From an uncultured Christensenellaceae bacterium (lineage in GTDB: Bacteria; Bacillota; Clostridia; Christensenellales; UMGS416): DNA of 64,000 nucleotides. The notes below the pieces were generated by a model. It saw only the letters and a list, made by a program, of their open reading frames with translations. It made no database searches and was not told the DNA's origin. Where the stretch lies: NCBI GenBank assembly GCA_944376795.1, contig CALWDW010000054.1, positions 1 to 64,000 on the forward strand, read 5' to 3'. Of the stretch, positions 1 to 9,261 are shown piece after piece; positions within the stretch are counted from its first letter, which is position 1, and every line of letters starts with the position of its first letter. A program made the translations under genes and the position numbers.

Positions 1-474
1 ATGAGTGACACGGACGATTCCTTTAATTTTTTAATCTCCATGTGTTACACCCAGCTATTCAACCTGCTCTGTGAAAAGGCCGACGATGTGTACGGCGGGC
101 GGCTGCCGGTCCATGTGCGCTGCCTCATCGACGAGTGCGCCAACATCGGCCAGATCCCCAAGCTGGACAAGCTGGTGGCTACCATCCGCCGCCGGGAGCT
201 TTCCGCCTGCCTGGCCTTGCAGGCACAGAGCCAGCTCAAGGCCATCTACAAGGACAACGCCGACACCATCATCGGAAATATGGATTCCTCCATTTTCCTA
301 GGCGGCAAGGAGCCAACCACGCTCAAGGAGCTGGAGGCCGTGCTGGGCAAGGAAACCATTGACACCTACAACACCGGAGAGAGCCGTGGGCGGGAAACTT
401 CCCACTCGTTCAACTATCAAAAATTGGGGAAAGAGTTCCTGCCTGTGTTGGAGAAGAGCAAGTGTTTGGTGTGA
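1..474 (+). pseudogene. VirD4/TraG-type conjugation coupling ATPase, 3' fragment, truncated
   Basis: This is the C-terminal half of a type IV secretion coupling protein, the membrane ATPase that brings relaxase-bound DNA to the mating channel. The visible part contains the conserved LIDECANIGQIP block (Walker B region), then IRRRELSACLALQAQSQLK and NADTIIGNMDSSIFLGGKE, typical of the Tn1549/CTn family. The 5' end is outside the window. In this family the block ending YQKLGKE is followed by about 60-90 more residues (LM-type motif, DGGKCILQLRG region). Here, after GKE near base 432, the reading frame passes into 14 unrelated residues and stops. The gene is therefore broken at its 3' end and the protein is probably non-functional. 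Its GC content is high, unlike the AT-rich cassette that follows. Family assignment is firm; the exact junction is an estimate. Confidence 0.88.
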
Positions 475-3232
475 TTCTCCATGCTTTTTCAGTCATCTCA
501 TAAAAAGCTTTTTCAGTATCTGTCAGGCTGACAATATATGTTGTCTTGGACTTCTTGTTCATATAATTACCAATCATCTCAGACAACTTATCAGGAGTCA
601 TTGACTCACTATGCCCTTCTGAGTCTTGGAAACGATATGGATCACTGCGATAATCCTTCAAAAGGAATCCGACAATAAATGCAGAAAGGTTGCAGGGAGA
701 AAAACCATACTTTGTCTCAAGAAAATCGTAAATCTCATCAATCGAGATTCTCCCACTGACTTTGAATGCGTCTTCAATCATTTGGACTACTGCATGCTTT
801 ATAATAGAAATCGGTTCTTTCTCCAGAGAAGAATCTGTCCAGTAGTTTTCACGATTCCACACTTTCCCAAGAACAGACTTTTCACAACCAGAAATTAGGC
901 CCTTAATTTCAATATTACCCATGCCATAACGAGATATTGGTTTAGGCTGCGTGAGCTTTAGCTGGGATTCAGAAAGTCCTTTTGTGAAGTCAAACGCGTA
1001 TTTAAAACGATTTAGTACATTCGCTTGAAGAATAGTATGTACAGCAGCCGCGCCAGTGGCTTTTTCGCCATCTTGATTTGAATAAGTCCAAACGATGAAA
1101 GAACCATCATGAATACGATCCTTCCAAAAACGGTCAAGGACATCTTTAGCCTTACGTGCATTATCCTTAGACTGCTGAATATTTCCATTCTGATAATACA
1201 TGGACATAGCAGAATACTCGACATACTTCTCAAACTCCTCCAACCCAAGAGGTGTAGAAAGAGCATCGATTACAACAATATTTTTATATTCTTCTTTTAC
1301 AATGGTTTGCTTTATCAGAGTACGGAATTTTTGCGCTTCTTCGTCATTTTTAGCCAGTGCAAGAACAGCATAAAAGCGCCAGTTTATATCCTTAGTTTTA
1401 AGGACATCCATGGTTTTTGTGAAGTTCGTAACTGTAACAACAGGCAGCGCTCCAGAATCAATATTGGTCGCATAGCGTAACTTCAAAGGAGGCGTAAGAT
1501 TTAAAGCGGTAGACAACTGTGTACCTTCTTCGACCAACTTAGAGATTGTGCCATTTTTACGCACATCCGTCTTATATCCATCAATTTTTGCTCCATCACC
1601 GGCAAGCACTGCAACAGCATATGCTTTTTTCCCTTCCGCTATTGGAATTGGAATCAAAATACCTTTATTTACCAATGCCTTTGCGATGTGCTTGCATCCA
1701 GTCTCATACTCTGGATTATCACCCTCAAAAGCGTAACTAAGGTTCTGATCGGTCGGTTTCAAAACGGGGATTGAACCGCTTAGCCGCTGATCAATTGCTT
1801 GCATAATAAGGATGGTCTTCAGAACAATTTTTTCCTTTTCCACAAGATTTGTTTGCTGTGGAAAAGTATCCAGAATTAATTTGATATCAGAAGAAAGATA
1901 GTCCTTTCCGTTTTCATAGAAGAAGTCCCAAAGCATATCAATAGTCAGAAGAGGTCGTTCAGACGTTGGGCTATTACTCTGGATAAACCATTGAAATGCT
2001 TTAACATCCATTTCTTTTGGAGTTTTAATAAAATCAAACATGCTGCGCTGATTCGATTGGAATGCAGATGCAATATTTTTTAAAACAAGCGCTGCCATGG
2101 GATGAATTGGCAACATATGCTGCATAACTGAAGGATCGCTAACACCAGCAGCCTTCATTACGGCATTTCGAGAGGAATTAACCTGCGCATTTAAATAATC
2201 TGTCATTACTTCCCATTGTTTTTTTGCTGCCGGAATAACAGAAAATGCATGGCCAATTAGATCAAACGCGATGTTCGGAGGCAAAGTAATTTCCACTCTA
2301 TTAAAACGCTGAAAGACAACACGCATCGGATCGTCTTTAGATACCGTAGCGCCAGCAATGGAAGAAATGGGATGCGTCACAATTACAAAGTAGAAATGTG
2401 TCTCTTCACATAAAGCGACAATCTTCTGGAATTCATCAAGTGAATTTCTGTTTTGACGGAAAAATCCACTGAACTCATCCCAGATCAGGACAACTTTGGT
2501 ATTGTTTTTAGTGATAACATCAATGATCCATTTGCAAAGAGAATCTGCGGTCAAAGAAAGGACCGTAAGACCTTCTTTCTCCGCCATTTTAAAGATGCTA
2601 TCCATCAATCCGGAAATCTCCGTGCTTTTTTTCAGAGTATTAATAATCTCATCTGCAGTAGACTGGGAGAATTCTGCCATCCATTCTGGCTTTTGCAAAA
2701 GGATATTAACAATTCTGTTATGTGATGGTTCTTCCATCCAGGCAATGACGCTCTCCTTTAGTGTGTTCTCTCCCTTATAAGAACCAGGGATTTTATCTAT
2801 CGCTGCTCTAACACTTTCTTGAACAGCTAAAAATAGTAGCTGGGGAGAAGTAATACTGCCAGAGGCATAGCGATACGCAGTCACAACACCATGCTCTTTG
2901 TGACCAATTAACTTCTCCAACAATGCGCTATTCTTTTTCAGCGGCTCGTACATGTTCCAATAGGCTCGCACATCTTCTTCTGGAGCCTCCAGAATTTTTT
3001 TCAATGCATAAGCACAACGGGATTTTCCGGTGCCGTAAGCACCATGAATCCAGAGAGAACGTTTCGTTGAGCCACCCAGCATTTTATCAACACTGTTTAG
3101 CATCTCGATAAAGGTCTCGTGCGGATAGGTCGCTTCCCACTGAACACCAGCATTGATAGCAGACTCATCAATGCAAGGGAAATAAGTCTCATTGACATCA
3201 AAATATTCACAATATTTATTACTTGTTGCCAT
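410..3232 (-). CDS. AAA-type P-loop ATPase of the sulfur-related defence cassette, 3' end altered
   Basis: Large ATPase of about 940 residues. Walker A is GAYGTGKS near residue 68 and Walker B is VVLIWDEFSGFF near residue 255, followed by a sensor-like FYFVIVTHP segment and a conserved HPMAALVLKNIA motif. The layout recalls the big ATPases of BREX (PglY/BrxC-like) and Ssp/Dnd-type clusters; this is from memory and is not a firm family call. The ATG at 3232 is preceded by GAGGAGG and lies one base after the stop of the upstream gene, so the genes are translationally coupled. The TTG at 3250 is less likely. The last roughly 10 residues, ending LSPIFDS, read antisense through the coupling-gene fragment, so the native C-terminus is lost or replaced. 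Codon use is AT-rich, unlike the flanking chromosome. Confidence 0.75.
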   Translation of the reverse strand: MATSNKYCEYFDVNETYFPCIDESAINAGVQWEATYPHETFIEMLNSVDKMLGGSTKRSLWIHGAYGTGKSRCAYALKKILEAPEEDVRAYWNMYEPLKKNSALLEKLIGHKEHGVVTAYRYASGSITSPQLLFLAVQESVRAAIDKIPGSYKGENTLKESVIAWMEEPSHNRIVNILLQKPEWMAEFSQSTADEIINTLKKSTEISGLMDSIFKMAEKEGLTVLSLTADSLCKWIIDVITKNNTKVVLIWDEFSGFFRQNRNSLDEFQKIVALCEETHFYFVIVTHPISSIAGATVSKDDPMRVVFQRFNRVEITLPPNIAFDLIGHAFSVIPAAKKQWEVMTDYLNAQVNSSRNAVMKAAGVSDPSVMQHMLPIHPMAALVLKNIASAFQSNQRSMFDFIKTPKEMDVKAFQWFIQSNSPTSERPLLTIDMLWDFFYENGKDYLSSDIKLILDTFPQQTNLVEKEKIVLKTILIMQAIDQRLSGSIPVLKPTDQNLSYAFEGDNPEYETGCKHIAKALVNKGILIPIPIAEGKKAYAVAVLAGDGAKIDGYKTDVRKNGTISKLVEEGTQLSTALNLTPPLKLRYATNIDSGALPVVTVTNFTKTMDVLKTKDINWRFYAVLALAKNDEEAQKFRTLIKQTIVKEEYKNIVVIDALSTPLGLEEFEKYVEYSAMSMYYQNGNIQQSKDNARKAKDVLDRFWKDRIHDGSFIVWTYSNQDGEKATGAAAVHTILQANVLNRFKYAFDFTKGLSESQLKLTQPKPISRYGMGNIEIKGLISGCEKSVLGKVWNRENYWTDSSLEKEPISIIKHAVVQMIEDAFKVSGRISIDEIYDFLETKYGFSPCNLSAFIVGFLLKDYRSDPYRFQDSEGHSESMTPDKLSEMIGNYMNKKSKTTYIVSLTDTEKAFYEMTEKAWRITPNTCSSPTQAGTLSPIFDS

Positions 3233-3233
3233 G

Positions 3234-5552
3234 TCAGATGTCCTCCTCAAATAGTTTCAGAACATCAGCAGAAGTTTTGTTTCTCAGTGTAACTGTCTTA
3301 AGATCATTGGTATAAGTAGTATTGATAAACTCTGGATAGCGTGCAGAAAGGCCCAAAAGAATCGACTTCATTTCTTCTTCGTCATATAACCCAAATAAGC
3401 GAACAGGACTGACACCATCACGTTCTATACTTTCATCAAATAGATAGGAAACATTAAATTCCTTATCCATGTTACACTTTTCTATGAACTGGTACAAAGA
3501 ATAAAGGATCACCCTATTATCATCTACTGTACATTTCTGCCTGCATAGAGTAGTAATTTGTTTGCCCTTAGTCTCAACATAGCCCCAGTTTAAAATTGTT
3601 CCAAGAGGCAGCTCACAGAATCGTTTAAATGCATTGATTATTGAAGTTGCGTCGTCTCTTTTAACTCCTTCAAGCATCAGCAAATCACAGATGTGATCGC
3701 GTTCATAATAGACACCACAATCCATGTTTTGAATATACCACCGGCATTGACGATTATAGGCAAGATTGGATAGCATTAGGCCCCATGCAGTATTATCTGA
3801 CCAACCTAAGCGAGAAACGATTCGGAAGAGCTGTGTCGTTTTCCCTGTTTTGGGGTCAAGTAATCCGCATTCCCGAAGAAAACGCTTAAACATAGGAACC
3901 TGATTCTTTCCGAGACCGTTTTCACTCTCCCAATAATCGTCACCAACATCAAAAAACTCTTGTACCCAATTAGGTTTTGGTGCATGGTTTGCAAACGAGT
4001 TAATACTTTCTTTTTTCATAATTCCATCTCCACTTGTTCCTCTGACGGAATGAAACAAAAGACATCCATCAGTAATGTCGTGGCATTGTCCACAATGTAA
4101 GCAGTCAGTAATTGAAAGGCCTCCATCAAATGAAATACAGCCGTTCCGGCAGTTTGTTTCACATACTCTACATCCTACGCAATGAGATGCCTTACGAAAC
4201 ACCTGCTTAAATTTTTTGAATTCGTTGGGATAGGTTTTAGCGACCAAGGCACTGCAGGTTATTCTATAGCCATTTGGTAATGCTTCATATTCATACTCAA
4301 ATGGTACATTTCCAAGTGTCTTTATCCATTCTCGCCAATCTGTTTTTGGAGCAGTAACAGTAATAATATATTTGCCATTCGTAATTTCCTCATAGCAACG
4401 ATCACTTGCTATTGTAAGGTCTCGCCCATTTTTACGGGCATTCCATCCGCCATTAGAAACATAACTATTCAGTCCTTTTTGGTCGCCTGCGTTTCTTGCA
4501 TTCATCTCTTTTATCAGCGAAATATATGAGTCGACTTCCTCGGTATAAGCAGATCGCTGGAAGAAGTCTCCTCTGCCACCACCCATTGGGCAGAACAGAC
4601 AACCAGCTCGAGAATTTCCCTTTTTATAAGTTTCGTTAATCGGGACGTCATTCATATAAATGTAAAGCCATATCTCAGCAGATGTCCATTCCAAGATCGG
4701 ATTGTAGCTATACTGCCCTTTCTGTTTTTTGCCAAAATTTTCATAATCATACCTACTCCGTGTAGCACTTTCGTGGGCTCGCACACCAACAAAATCCATA
4801 CCGATGTAATCGACTTTCTTGGTTATTTCACGCATTTTGAGCGTTTGCGGCGTGCTTTTATGGACACTACAGCACCAACGTAGTACACGAGCTGGCGGAC
4901 CAAATAGTCGCCAGGAATCCTCCGGCTTAAAACAAGAATGTGAAATATAGAACGGTGTGCCGTCCTCTTCACACTGCTTCTTTGTCAGTTCCACTACTTT
5001 GTAGGTATCAGGGAATTCCATTCCGGTATCACCGAAGATTACCACAAAACTTCCGTTGGGGAGTGCCTTCTTTACTAAGTCCAAAAGTACAGCACTGTCT
5101 TTACCACCGGAGAAGGCCACATGAAAAATATCCAGTTTGTGCTTGAACTTTTCATATTCTTTTACAATCTTTTTAACTGTTGTATCCTCGATTATCGCCA
5201 TGAGGTCTTTGTTCAATTCACACATTGCGGAAATATCGATTGGCTGCAGCTCTTCACCTTTGCTTCTTGAAAAGGGGATACTTCCATCTTCCTCATAAGC
5301 CGGCTGAAGTTCGGGAGCGTTATAAAGATTACCACCTTTGGTTTTTGCAATTTGAATACCACGATACCAATAAGCATTGGATTCAGCCCACATATAAGGT
5401 ACATCACACTGTTTATCATATTCCCAATATCTGAAAAAACCAAGCAGATCCATTTCAGGAGCATAGACGGGCCTGGGTTCTTTTGAAAAATTTGATGGGG
5501 TGGAATTTAGGACAATTCCTCCACTGACGGAATCATAAGTATATAAGTACAA
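3234..5552 (-). CDS. PAPS-reductase/ATP-pyrophosphatase fused to 2[4Fe-4S] ferredoxin and DUF4007-like domain
   Basis: A 772-aa multidomain protein. Residues 140-320 form a PP-loop nucleotide-binding domain with SGGKDS at 148-153 and a CC pair at 227-228, plus CLFCPMGGGRGDFF at 318-331, a layout shared with DndC-like and PAPS-reductase-like sulfur-transfer enzymes. Residues 458-497 carry two ferredoxin-type Cys clusters (CxxCxxCxxxC and CxxCxxC). Residues 510-772 contain GLGKNQV and an NTAWGLMLSNL...W pattern that resembles DUF4007. Dnd-type enzymes use such a domain to activate phosphate for sulfur insertion into the DNA backbone; a similar role here is inference. The start is TTG at 5552, placed 9 bases after AGGAAGG and 5 bases after the upstream stop. 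No cysteine desulfurase is present in the cassette, so sulfur would have to come from a host IscS-type enzyme. Confidence 0.8.
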   Translation of the reverse strand: MYLYTYDSVSGGIVLNSTPSNFSKEPRPVYAPEMDLLGFFRYWEYDKQCDVPYMWAESNAYWYRGIQIAKTKGGNLYNAPELQPAYEEDGSIPFSRSKGEELQPIDISAMCELNKDLMAIIEDTTVKKIVKEYEKFKHKLDIFHVAFSGGKDSAVLLDLVKKALPNGSFVVIFGDTGMEFPDTYKVVELTKKQCEEDGTPFYISHSCFKPEDSWRLFGPPARVLRWCCSVHKSTPQTLKMREITKKVDYIGMDFVGVRAHESATRSRYDYENFGKKQKGQYSYNPILEWTSAEIWLYIYMNDVPINETYKKGNSRAGCLFCPMGGGRGDFFQRSAYTEEVDSYISLIKEMNARNAGDQKGLNSYVSNGGWNARKNGRDLTIASDRCYEEITNGKYIITVTAPKTDWREWIKTLGNVPFEYEYEALPNGYRITCSALVAKTYPNEFKKFKQVFRKASHCVGCRVCETNCRNGCISFDGGLSITDCLHCGQCHDITDGCLLFHSVRGTSGDGIMKKESINSFANHAPKPNWVQEFFDVGDDYWESENGLGKNQVPMFKRFLRECGLLDPKTGKTTQLFRIVSRLGWSDNTAWGLMLSNLAYNRQCRWYIQNMDCGVYYERDHICDLLMLEGVKRDDATSIINAFKRFCELPLGTILNWGYVETKGKQITTLCRQKCTVDDNRVILYSLYQFIEKCNMDKEFNVSYLFDESIERDGVSPVRLFGLYDEEEMKSILLGLSARYPEFINTTYTNDLKTVTLRNKTSADVLKLFEEDI

Positions 5553-5557
5553 TGGAA

Positions 5558-8026
5558 TTAGCCTTCCTCTCTTAGTGTAATTGCTTTCTCGATTATTTCA
5601 GGGAGACTTGAAAACTTCCTTTTTGCAGTGAATCCGTTCTCAAAGAAGTATTGTCCAACCGCCTCCGTAGTTAATGGCACATTTGCTTTTGCAGCCGTTT
5701 CGCAAAGCATGTCTGTATAACTAAAGTCCGTAGAATTGGTAGCTATAATACCTACATTTTTATCATTGTAATTTAAAACGCATAATTTATATTTTTTGCT
5801 AAACCGATAACAGAAGCTTTCCAATAAATAGTGATTCCAGCTATGGCCACAGGGTGGAAATAAGGCAAATGTCGTGATACTTTTGATTGCTGCAAATCGA
5901 TTTCCGATAATACCATGTAGTACGCAATCAATTCGGTCAACATCAAATTGTATCTGCGAATCAGAAACGAAATATTCTTTATCCACACGGATCATTGTAT
6001 CATATAATGCTACAAATGAATTTTGGCGATTCGGGGCTCCGACCAGTTCTATGGCTTTATTTATTATATCTGTCAGGGAGCATGAAATCTTTTCCTGGCA
6101 ATAATTTTTCAAAAGTAAAACTATATCAATATTACTGCCATCACAAGTGAGGATTTTCCCATTTAATTTATATTGCTGTTTTAATACGGCAATATAAACC
6201 GCAGAATAGAGCCCTGTAATTGAAAGTTCATAATTTTGCTCCGGAATACTACCAAATGGTAAATCAGTTATGGATGCATATCCCTTTCTGTGGCATTCAC
6301 TTGCAACATAATCTCGAATAGCTGTTTCTTCTTCATCGTTAATTATAAAGTGGTTCATCACAAAGTACTTGCCTTCACTTATCCAAACGAAATCATCGCT
6401 TACTGACAAGCTCCAAGCAATTTTATTGGAAGGCACATAGGGAAGCTGTTCACAAAGATCAGTACTCCAGATAATATTTTTGCCTTCACTAACCCGGTGA
6501 ATTTCTGAAACAACAGCTTCAAATTCTGTTTCCTTTTTTCCAGTCGTAATGATATTCTGCCCACAATAGAGATCAGGGCGTCTTTTTTTAATAACTTCTT
6601 TTACTATTTCTGCTGATAGAATATGGTGTTCCTCCAACCATTCCGAATTTCTATCCACAAACGGTTCCATGAATACGACGGTGGCTCCACTGTCAAAAAC
6701 ACTATTTATAAGTTCTTCAAATTTTGATAGAGTATCTTCACTAAAGACGAAAATTTTTCCATCAACTAAAATTCCTGCTGCAGTAATTTCTTTGCTCAGT
6801 TCCTCATCAGAGTTAGGAAGTAAAACTGCACTATCCTCAGCATAGTTTCGAAAACGCATCATTTCAATTGGCGAAGCTATCCGGAAACCATAAGAATAAT
6901 GTTCCTTTAAAATCTGTGTTACTTGCTTAGTAAACTGCGGTATCCATGTTAAGGTTGAGTGGCTGGTAGTAGCGGAAATTGGAGCCTGGTTTCGCTTATG
7001 GTAGAAAATTGCAAGGGAATCATATGGAATGTTATACAGATCCAAAAGTGCCCTGATCTTTTTTATAATGTCAGTGGCGCTGAGGTTCGTTTCAATAACT
7101 AAACCGCTTTCAATTACATGTGGAGCTGTCATCTGATATAATTGATCTGCCTTTAGAAAATCTACGCGCCTTCCTCCACTGATATTTTTACCAACCAGAG
7201 ACTCAAGCAATTCTGGATTTCTGAGACACAACTCATTCACAACACCCACATAAAGTTTTGTCCAGTTTTTAATGGGTATAGCTTCGGAACCCGTAAATTG
7301 AAAGTAATCGGGTCTTGTATAAGAAAATCCTACCGGATTAACAAAATCCACTCTCAGCTCCACTATTTCTGAATTCTGAGACGTGTTACTGAGAGTTGGC
7401 CTATCAGTAATTTCACGAGCTTCCAGATATTTTAAAAAAGTTTTAATTGCATAAATGTATTCATGAAGTTGTTTTCTCGAATGAATATGCGGTGTTTGAT
7501 TCTTGTATAAAGTGCTTAACACTTGCTTAACTTTTTCTGCCGAATTTATTTTTATAATGGGTTCATTGATAGTACCGAACTTAAGATAAAGCGCGCTGAC
7601 TAAATTAAGCGAGTTAATAATTAGCTGCGCAGATACTATGTATTCGCTCTGCTCCTCCAGCCAGGAGGCAAATGTTCTTTCCTTTTTGTTTTCGAAATCC
7701 AATTCCATAGCCTCCCGTACCAATGTATCAAATGCCTTTTTGTCCGACTCGTATAGTTCAACAGTATCACGAAAGATTTTTGAAATCGTAAGCCCTCCTG
7801 ATTTATGATGAAGGCAGTTCGTCATAGCTGAGAGTTGCATAGAAATTCCGTTTTCATTTCTGAAAATATTATCTATCTCCAAGCCTCTATGTATAGCCCG
7901 ATTCCTCAAAATATTAGATACTAATGTAATAGCAGATGAACAATCAAATACTCCTTGATCAACACGCAAGCATGTATCAAGTAATATGGCTGCCTCATAC
8001 TTATCCCATGGAATTCTATACGCCAT
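5558..8026 (-). CDS. Large protein of unknown function in the sulfur-related cassette
   Basis: I do not recognise a named domain in this 822-aa AT-rich protein. The start chosen is ATG at 8026 (MAYRIPWDKYEAAILLD), preceded by GGAAAGG. A longer version from TTG at 8101 would overlap the regulator gene by 14 bases and has no good ribosome-binding site. The opening YRIPWDKYEAAILLD segment recalls hypothetical proteins seen near mobile DNA in gut Firmicutes. A middle region near residues 460-490 (VFMEPFVDRNSEWLEEHHI) looks like part of a Rossmann-like or nuclease-like fold, but no catalytic motif is clear. It is the first structural gene of the operon and is tightly linked to the PP-loop gene, so it is likely the specificity, DNA-binding or effector subunit. 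That role is inference. Confidence 0.7.
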   Translation of the reverse strand: MAYRIPWDKYEAAILLDTCLRVDQGVFDCSSAITLVSNILRNRAIHRGLEIDNIFRNENGISMQLSAMTNCLHHKSGGLTISKIFRDTVELYESDKKAFDTLVREAMELDFENKKERTFASWLEEQSEYIVSAQLIINSLNLVSALYLKFGTINEPIIKINSAEKVKQVLSTLYKNQTPHIHSRKQLHEYIYAIKTFLKYLEAREITDRPTLSNTSQNSEIVELRVDFVNPVGFSYTRPDYFQFTGSEAIPIKNWTKLYVGVVNELCLRNPELLESLVGKNISGGRRVDFLKADQLYQMTAPHVIESGLVIETNLSATDIIKKIRALLDLYNIPYDSLAIFYHKRNQAPISATTSHSTLTWIPQFTKQVTQILKEHYSYGFRIASPIEMMRFRNYAEDSAVLLPNSDEELSKEITAAGILVDGKIFVFSEDTLSKFEELINSVFDSGATVVFMEPFVDRNSEWLEEHHILSAEIVKEVIKKRRPDLYCGQNIITTGKKETEFEAVVSEIHRVSEGKNIIWSTDLCEQLPYVPSNKIAWSLSVSDDFVWISEGKYFVMNHFIINDEEETAIRDYVASECHRKGYASITDLPFGSIPEQNYELSITGLYSAVYIAVLKQQYKLNGKILTCDGSNIDIVLLLKNYCQEKISCSLTDIINKAIELVGAPNRQNSFVALYDTMIRVDKEYFVSDSQIQFDVDRIDCVLHGIIGNRFAAIKSITTFALFPPCGHSWNHYLLESFCYRFSKKYKLCVLNYNDKNVGIIATNSTDFSYTDMLCETAAKANVPLTTEAVGQYFFENGFTAKRKFSSLPEIIEKAITLREEG

Positions 8027-8087
8027 AGTTGGGTACCTTTCCAAAGCAATATCTGTTACTCGGATTAAACTGCCGTATCTACAATTC

Positions 8088-8294
8088 TTATTTATCTTCA
8101 ACTATTTCCATGATATCTTCAATTTTACAGTCCAACGCTGTACAAATCTTCAGGAGGATTTCTGTAGTAATATGACCATTCCTACCCATTTTAGTGACGG
8201 ATGCCGCACTAATACCTGCCTTTGCACACAGATCCTTCTTCTTCATATCCTTATCAATGAGTAGTTTCCAGAGTTTTTTATAACTGACAGCCAT
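8088..8294 (-). CDS. XRE-family helix-turn-helix regulator of the cassette
   Basis: A 68-aa Cro/CI-type single-domain regulator. The HTH is recognisable as LCAKAGISAASVTKMGRNGHITTEILLKICTALDC, a pattern typical of short XRE proteins in mobile elements, with the recognition helix around SAASVTKM. The start at 8294 follows GGAGGAG. It is the promoter-proximal gene, and its end overlaps or abuts the large downstream gene, so it is transcribed with the cassette and probably autoregulates it. A promoter and a terminator-like hairpin lie in its leader (separate entries). The assignment is secure; its target operator is not resolved. Confidence 0.9.
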   Translation of the reverse strand: MAVSYKKLWKLLIDKDMKKKDLCAKAGISAASVTKMGRNGHITTEILLKICTALDCKIEDIMEIVEDK

Positions 8295-8321
8295 AAAACA
8301 ATCTCCTCCATAGCGATATAT

Positions 8322-8349
8322 AAAAATGCTCTGCCCCTCGGCAGAGCAT
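8322..8349 (-). terminator. Terminator-like hairpin in the leader of the XRE/defence operon
   Basis: On the minus strand the arms ATGCTCTGCC and GGCAGAGCAT (10 bp, 4-base loop) are followed by TTTTTATAT. It sits between the proposed promoter (8410-8438) and the XRE start at 8294, so it could attenuate the operon rather than end another gene. Confidence 0.65.
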
Positions 8350-8409
8350 TCGGTCTGTTGTAGCCATACTGCCAAGATCTACTCCAAACACCCGACAGTG
8401 TTGTCTATA

Positions 8410-8438
8410 ATGATAGCACATTCAACAAGAATACGCAA
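8410..8438 (-). promoter_or_regulatory. Probable promoter of the XRE/defence operon
   Basis: On the minus strand TTGCGT and TATCAT are separated by 17 bases, about 115 bases upstream of the XRE ATG. The region is AT-rich and contains overlapping alternatives, so the exact -10 is uncertain. Confidence 0.45.
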
Positions 8439-8589
8439 GAAAATCGTTTGTTCGCATGATTTTTGGTGTCTTTGGTAGTTGTGATTTTAAAAGCTAATTT
8501 GTATTTATTGTGCTTCGTCTGTCTTTGTAGTGCAATGAGCAAGTAGCTACTATTTCAATTGTTCATCCAGAAAGAGGGTAACTCCAGAT

Positions 8590-9261
8590 ATGTACAACTT
8601 TATAGCAAGTAAATCTCTATCTGTTTTTCCGAGCATCGAACCAATAGCACCAATCATCTATCTCAATACCTTTTCTGACGAAGGACAGAAAGTATTCGAG
8701 GCTGCAAAGGTTGCTGGTTGTCCACCATTTACTTTGGTGGCGATCAGTAATCTGGACTGGAACCACGACATGGTGCCCTGGGATAGTCCGCCTGCTTTCA
8801 AAAACGCCGAACCCTGCACCGGCGGCGCAGACGACTATCTGCGACTCCTGATTGAGGAGATCATCCCAACGACAGAGAAAGAAATTGCCGGAGCTCCTTG
8901 TTGGCGTGGGATCGCCGGGTACTCCCTGGCTGGGCTGTTTGCGCTGTACGCCATCTATCAGACAGATTTGTTCTTCCGTGTGGGCAGCATGTCCGGCTCT
9001 CTCTGGTTTCCGGGAATGAAGGAGTATATCTTCTCCCACGAGCCGAAGCGCCGGCCAGACTGCATATATTTCTCTCTGGGGGACAAAGAGGCCAAGACCC
9101 GCAATTCGGTTCTGAAAACAGTACAGGAAAATACAGAAGAGATCCAGGCTTTTTACCAGAGCAAAGGCATCGACACGGTGTTCCAGTTAAATCCCGGCAA
9201 CCACTTTGTCCAGGGGATCGAACGGACCATTGCGGGCATCCAGTGGCTGCTGAACAGATAG
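8590..9261 (+). CDS. Alpha/beta hydrolase, putative esterase (Fes/COG2819-like)
   Basis: A 223-aa cytoplasmic serine esterase of the enterochelin-esterase/esterase D type. The nucleophile elbow is GYSLAGL near residue 116, and the late GNHF is the likely catalytic His. There is no signal peptide. The substrate is unknown; such proteins cleave siderophore, acyl or acetyl esters. The start at 8590 follows AAAGAGGG. The first roughly 40 codons are AT-rich like the cassette to the left, while the rest is GC-rich like the chromosome. The gene stands alone between the foreign region and a convergent polysaccharide deacetylase gene. Confidence 0.8.
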   Translation: MYNFIASKSLSVFPSIEPIAPIIYLNTFSDEGQKVFEAAKVAGCPPFTLVAISNLDWNHDMVPWDSPPAFKNAEPCTGGADDYLRLLIEEIIPTTEKEIAGAPCWRGIAGYSLAGLFALYAIYQTDLFFRVGSMSGSLWFPGMKEYIFSHEPKRRPDCIYFSLGDKEAKTRNSVLKTVQENTEEIQAFYQSKGIDTVFQLNPGNHFVQGIERTIAGIQWLLNR

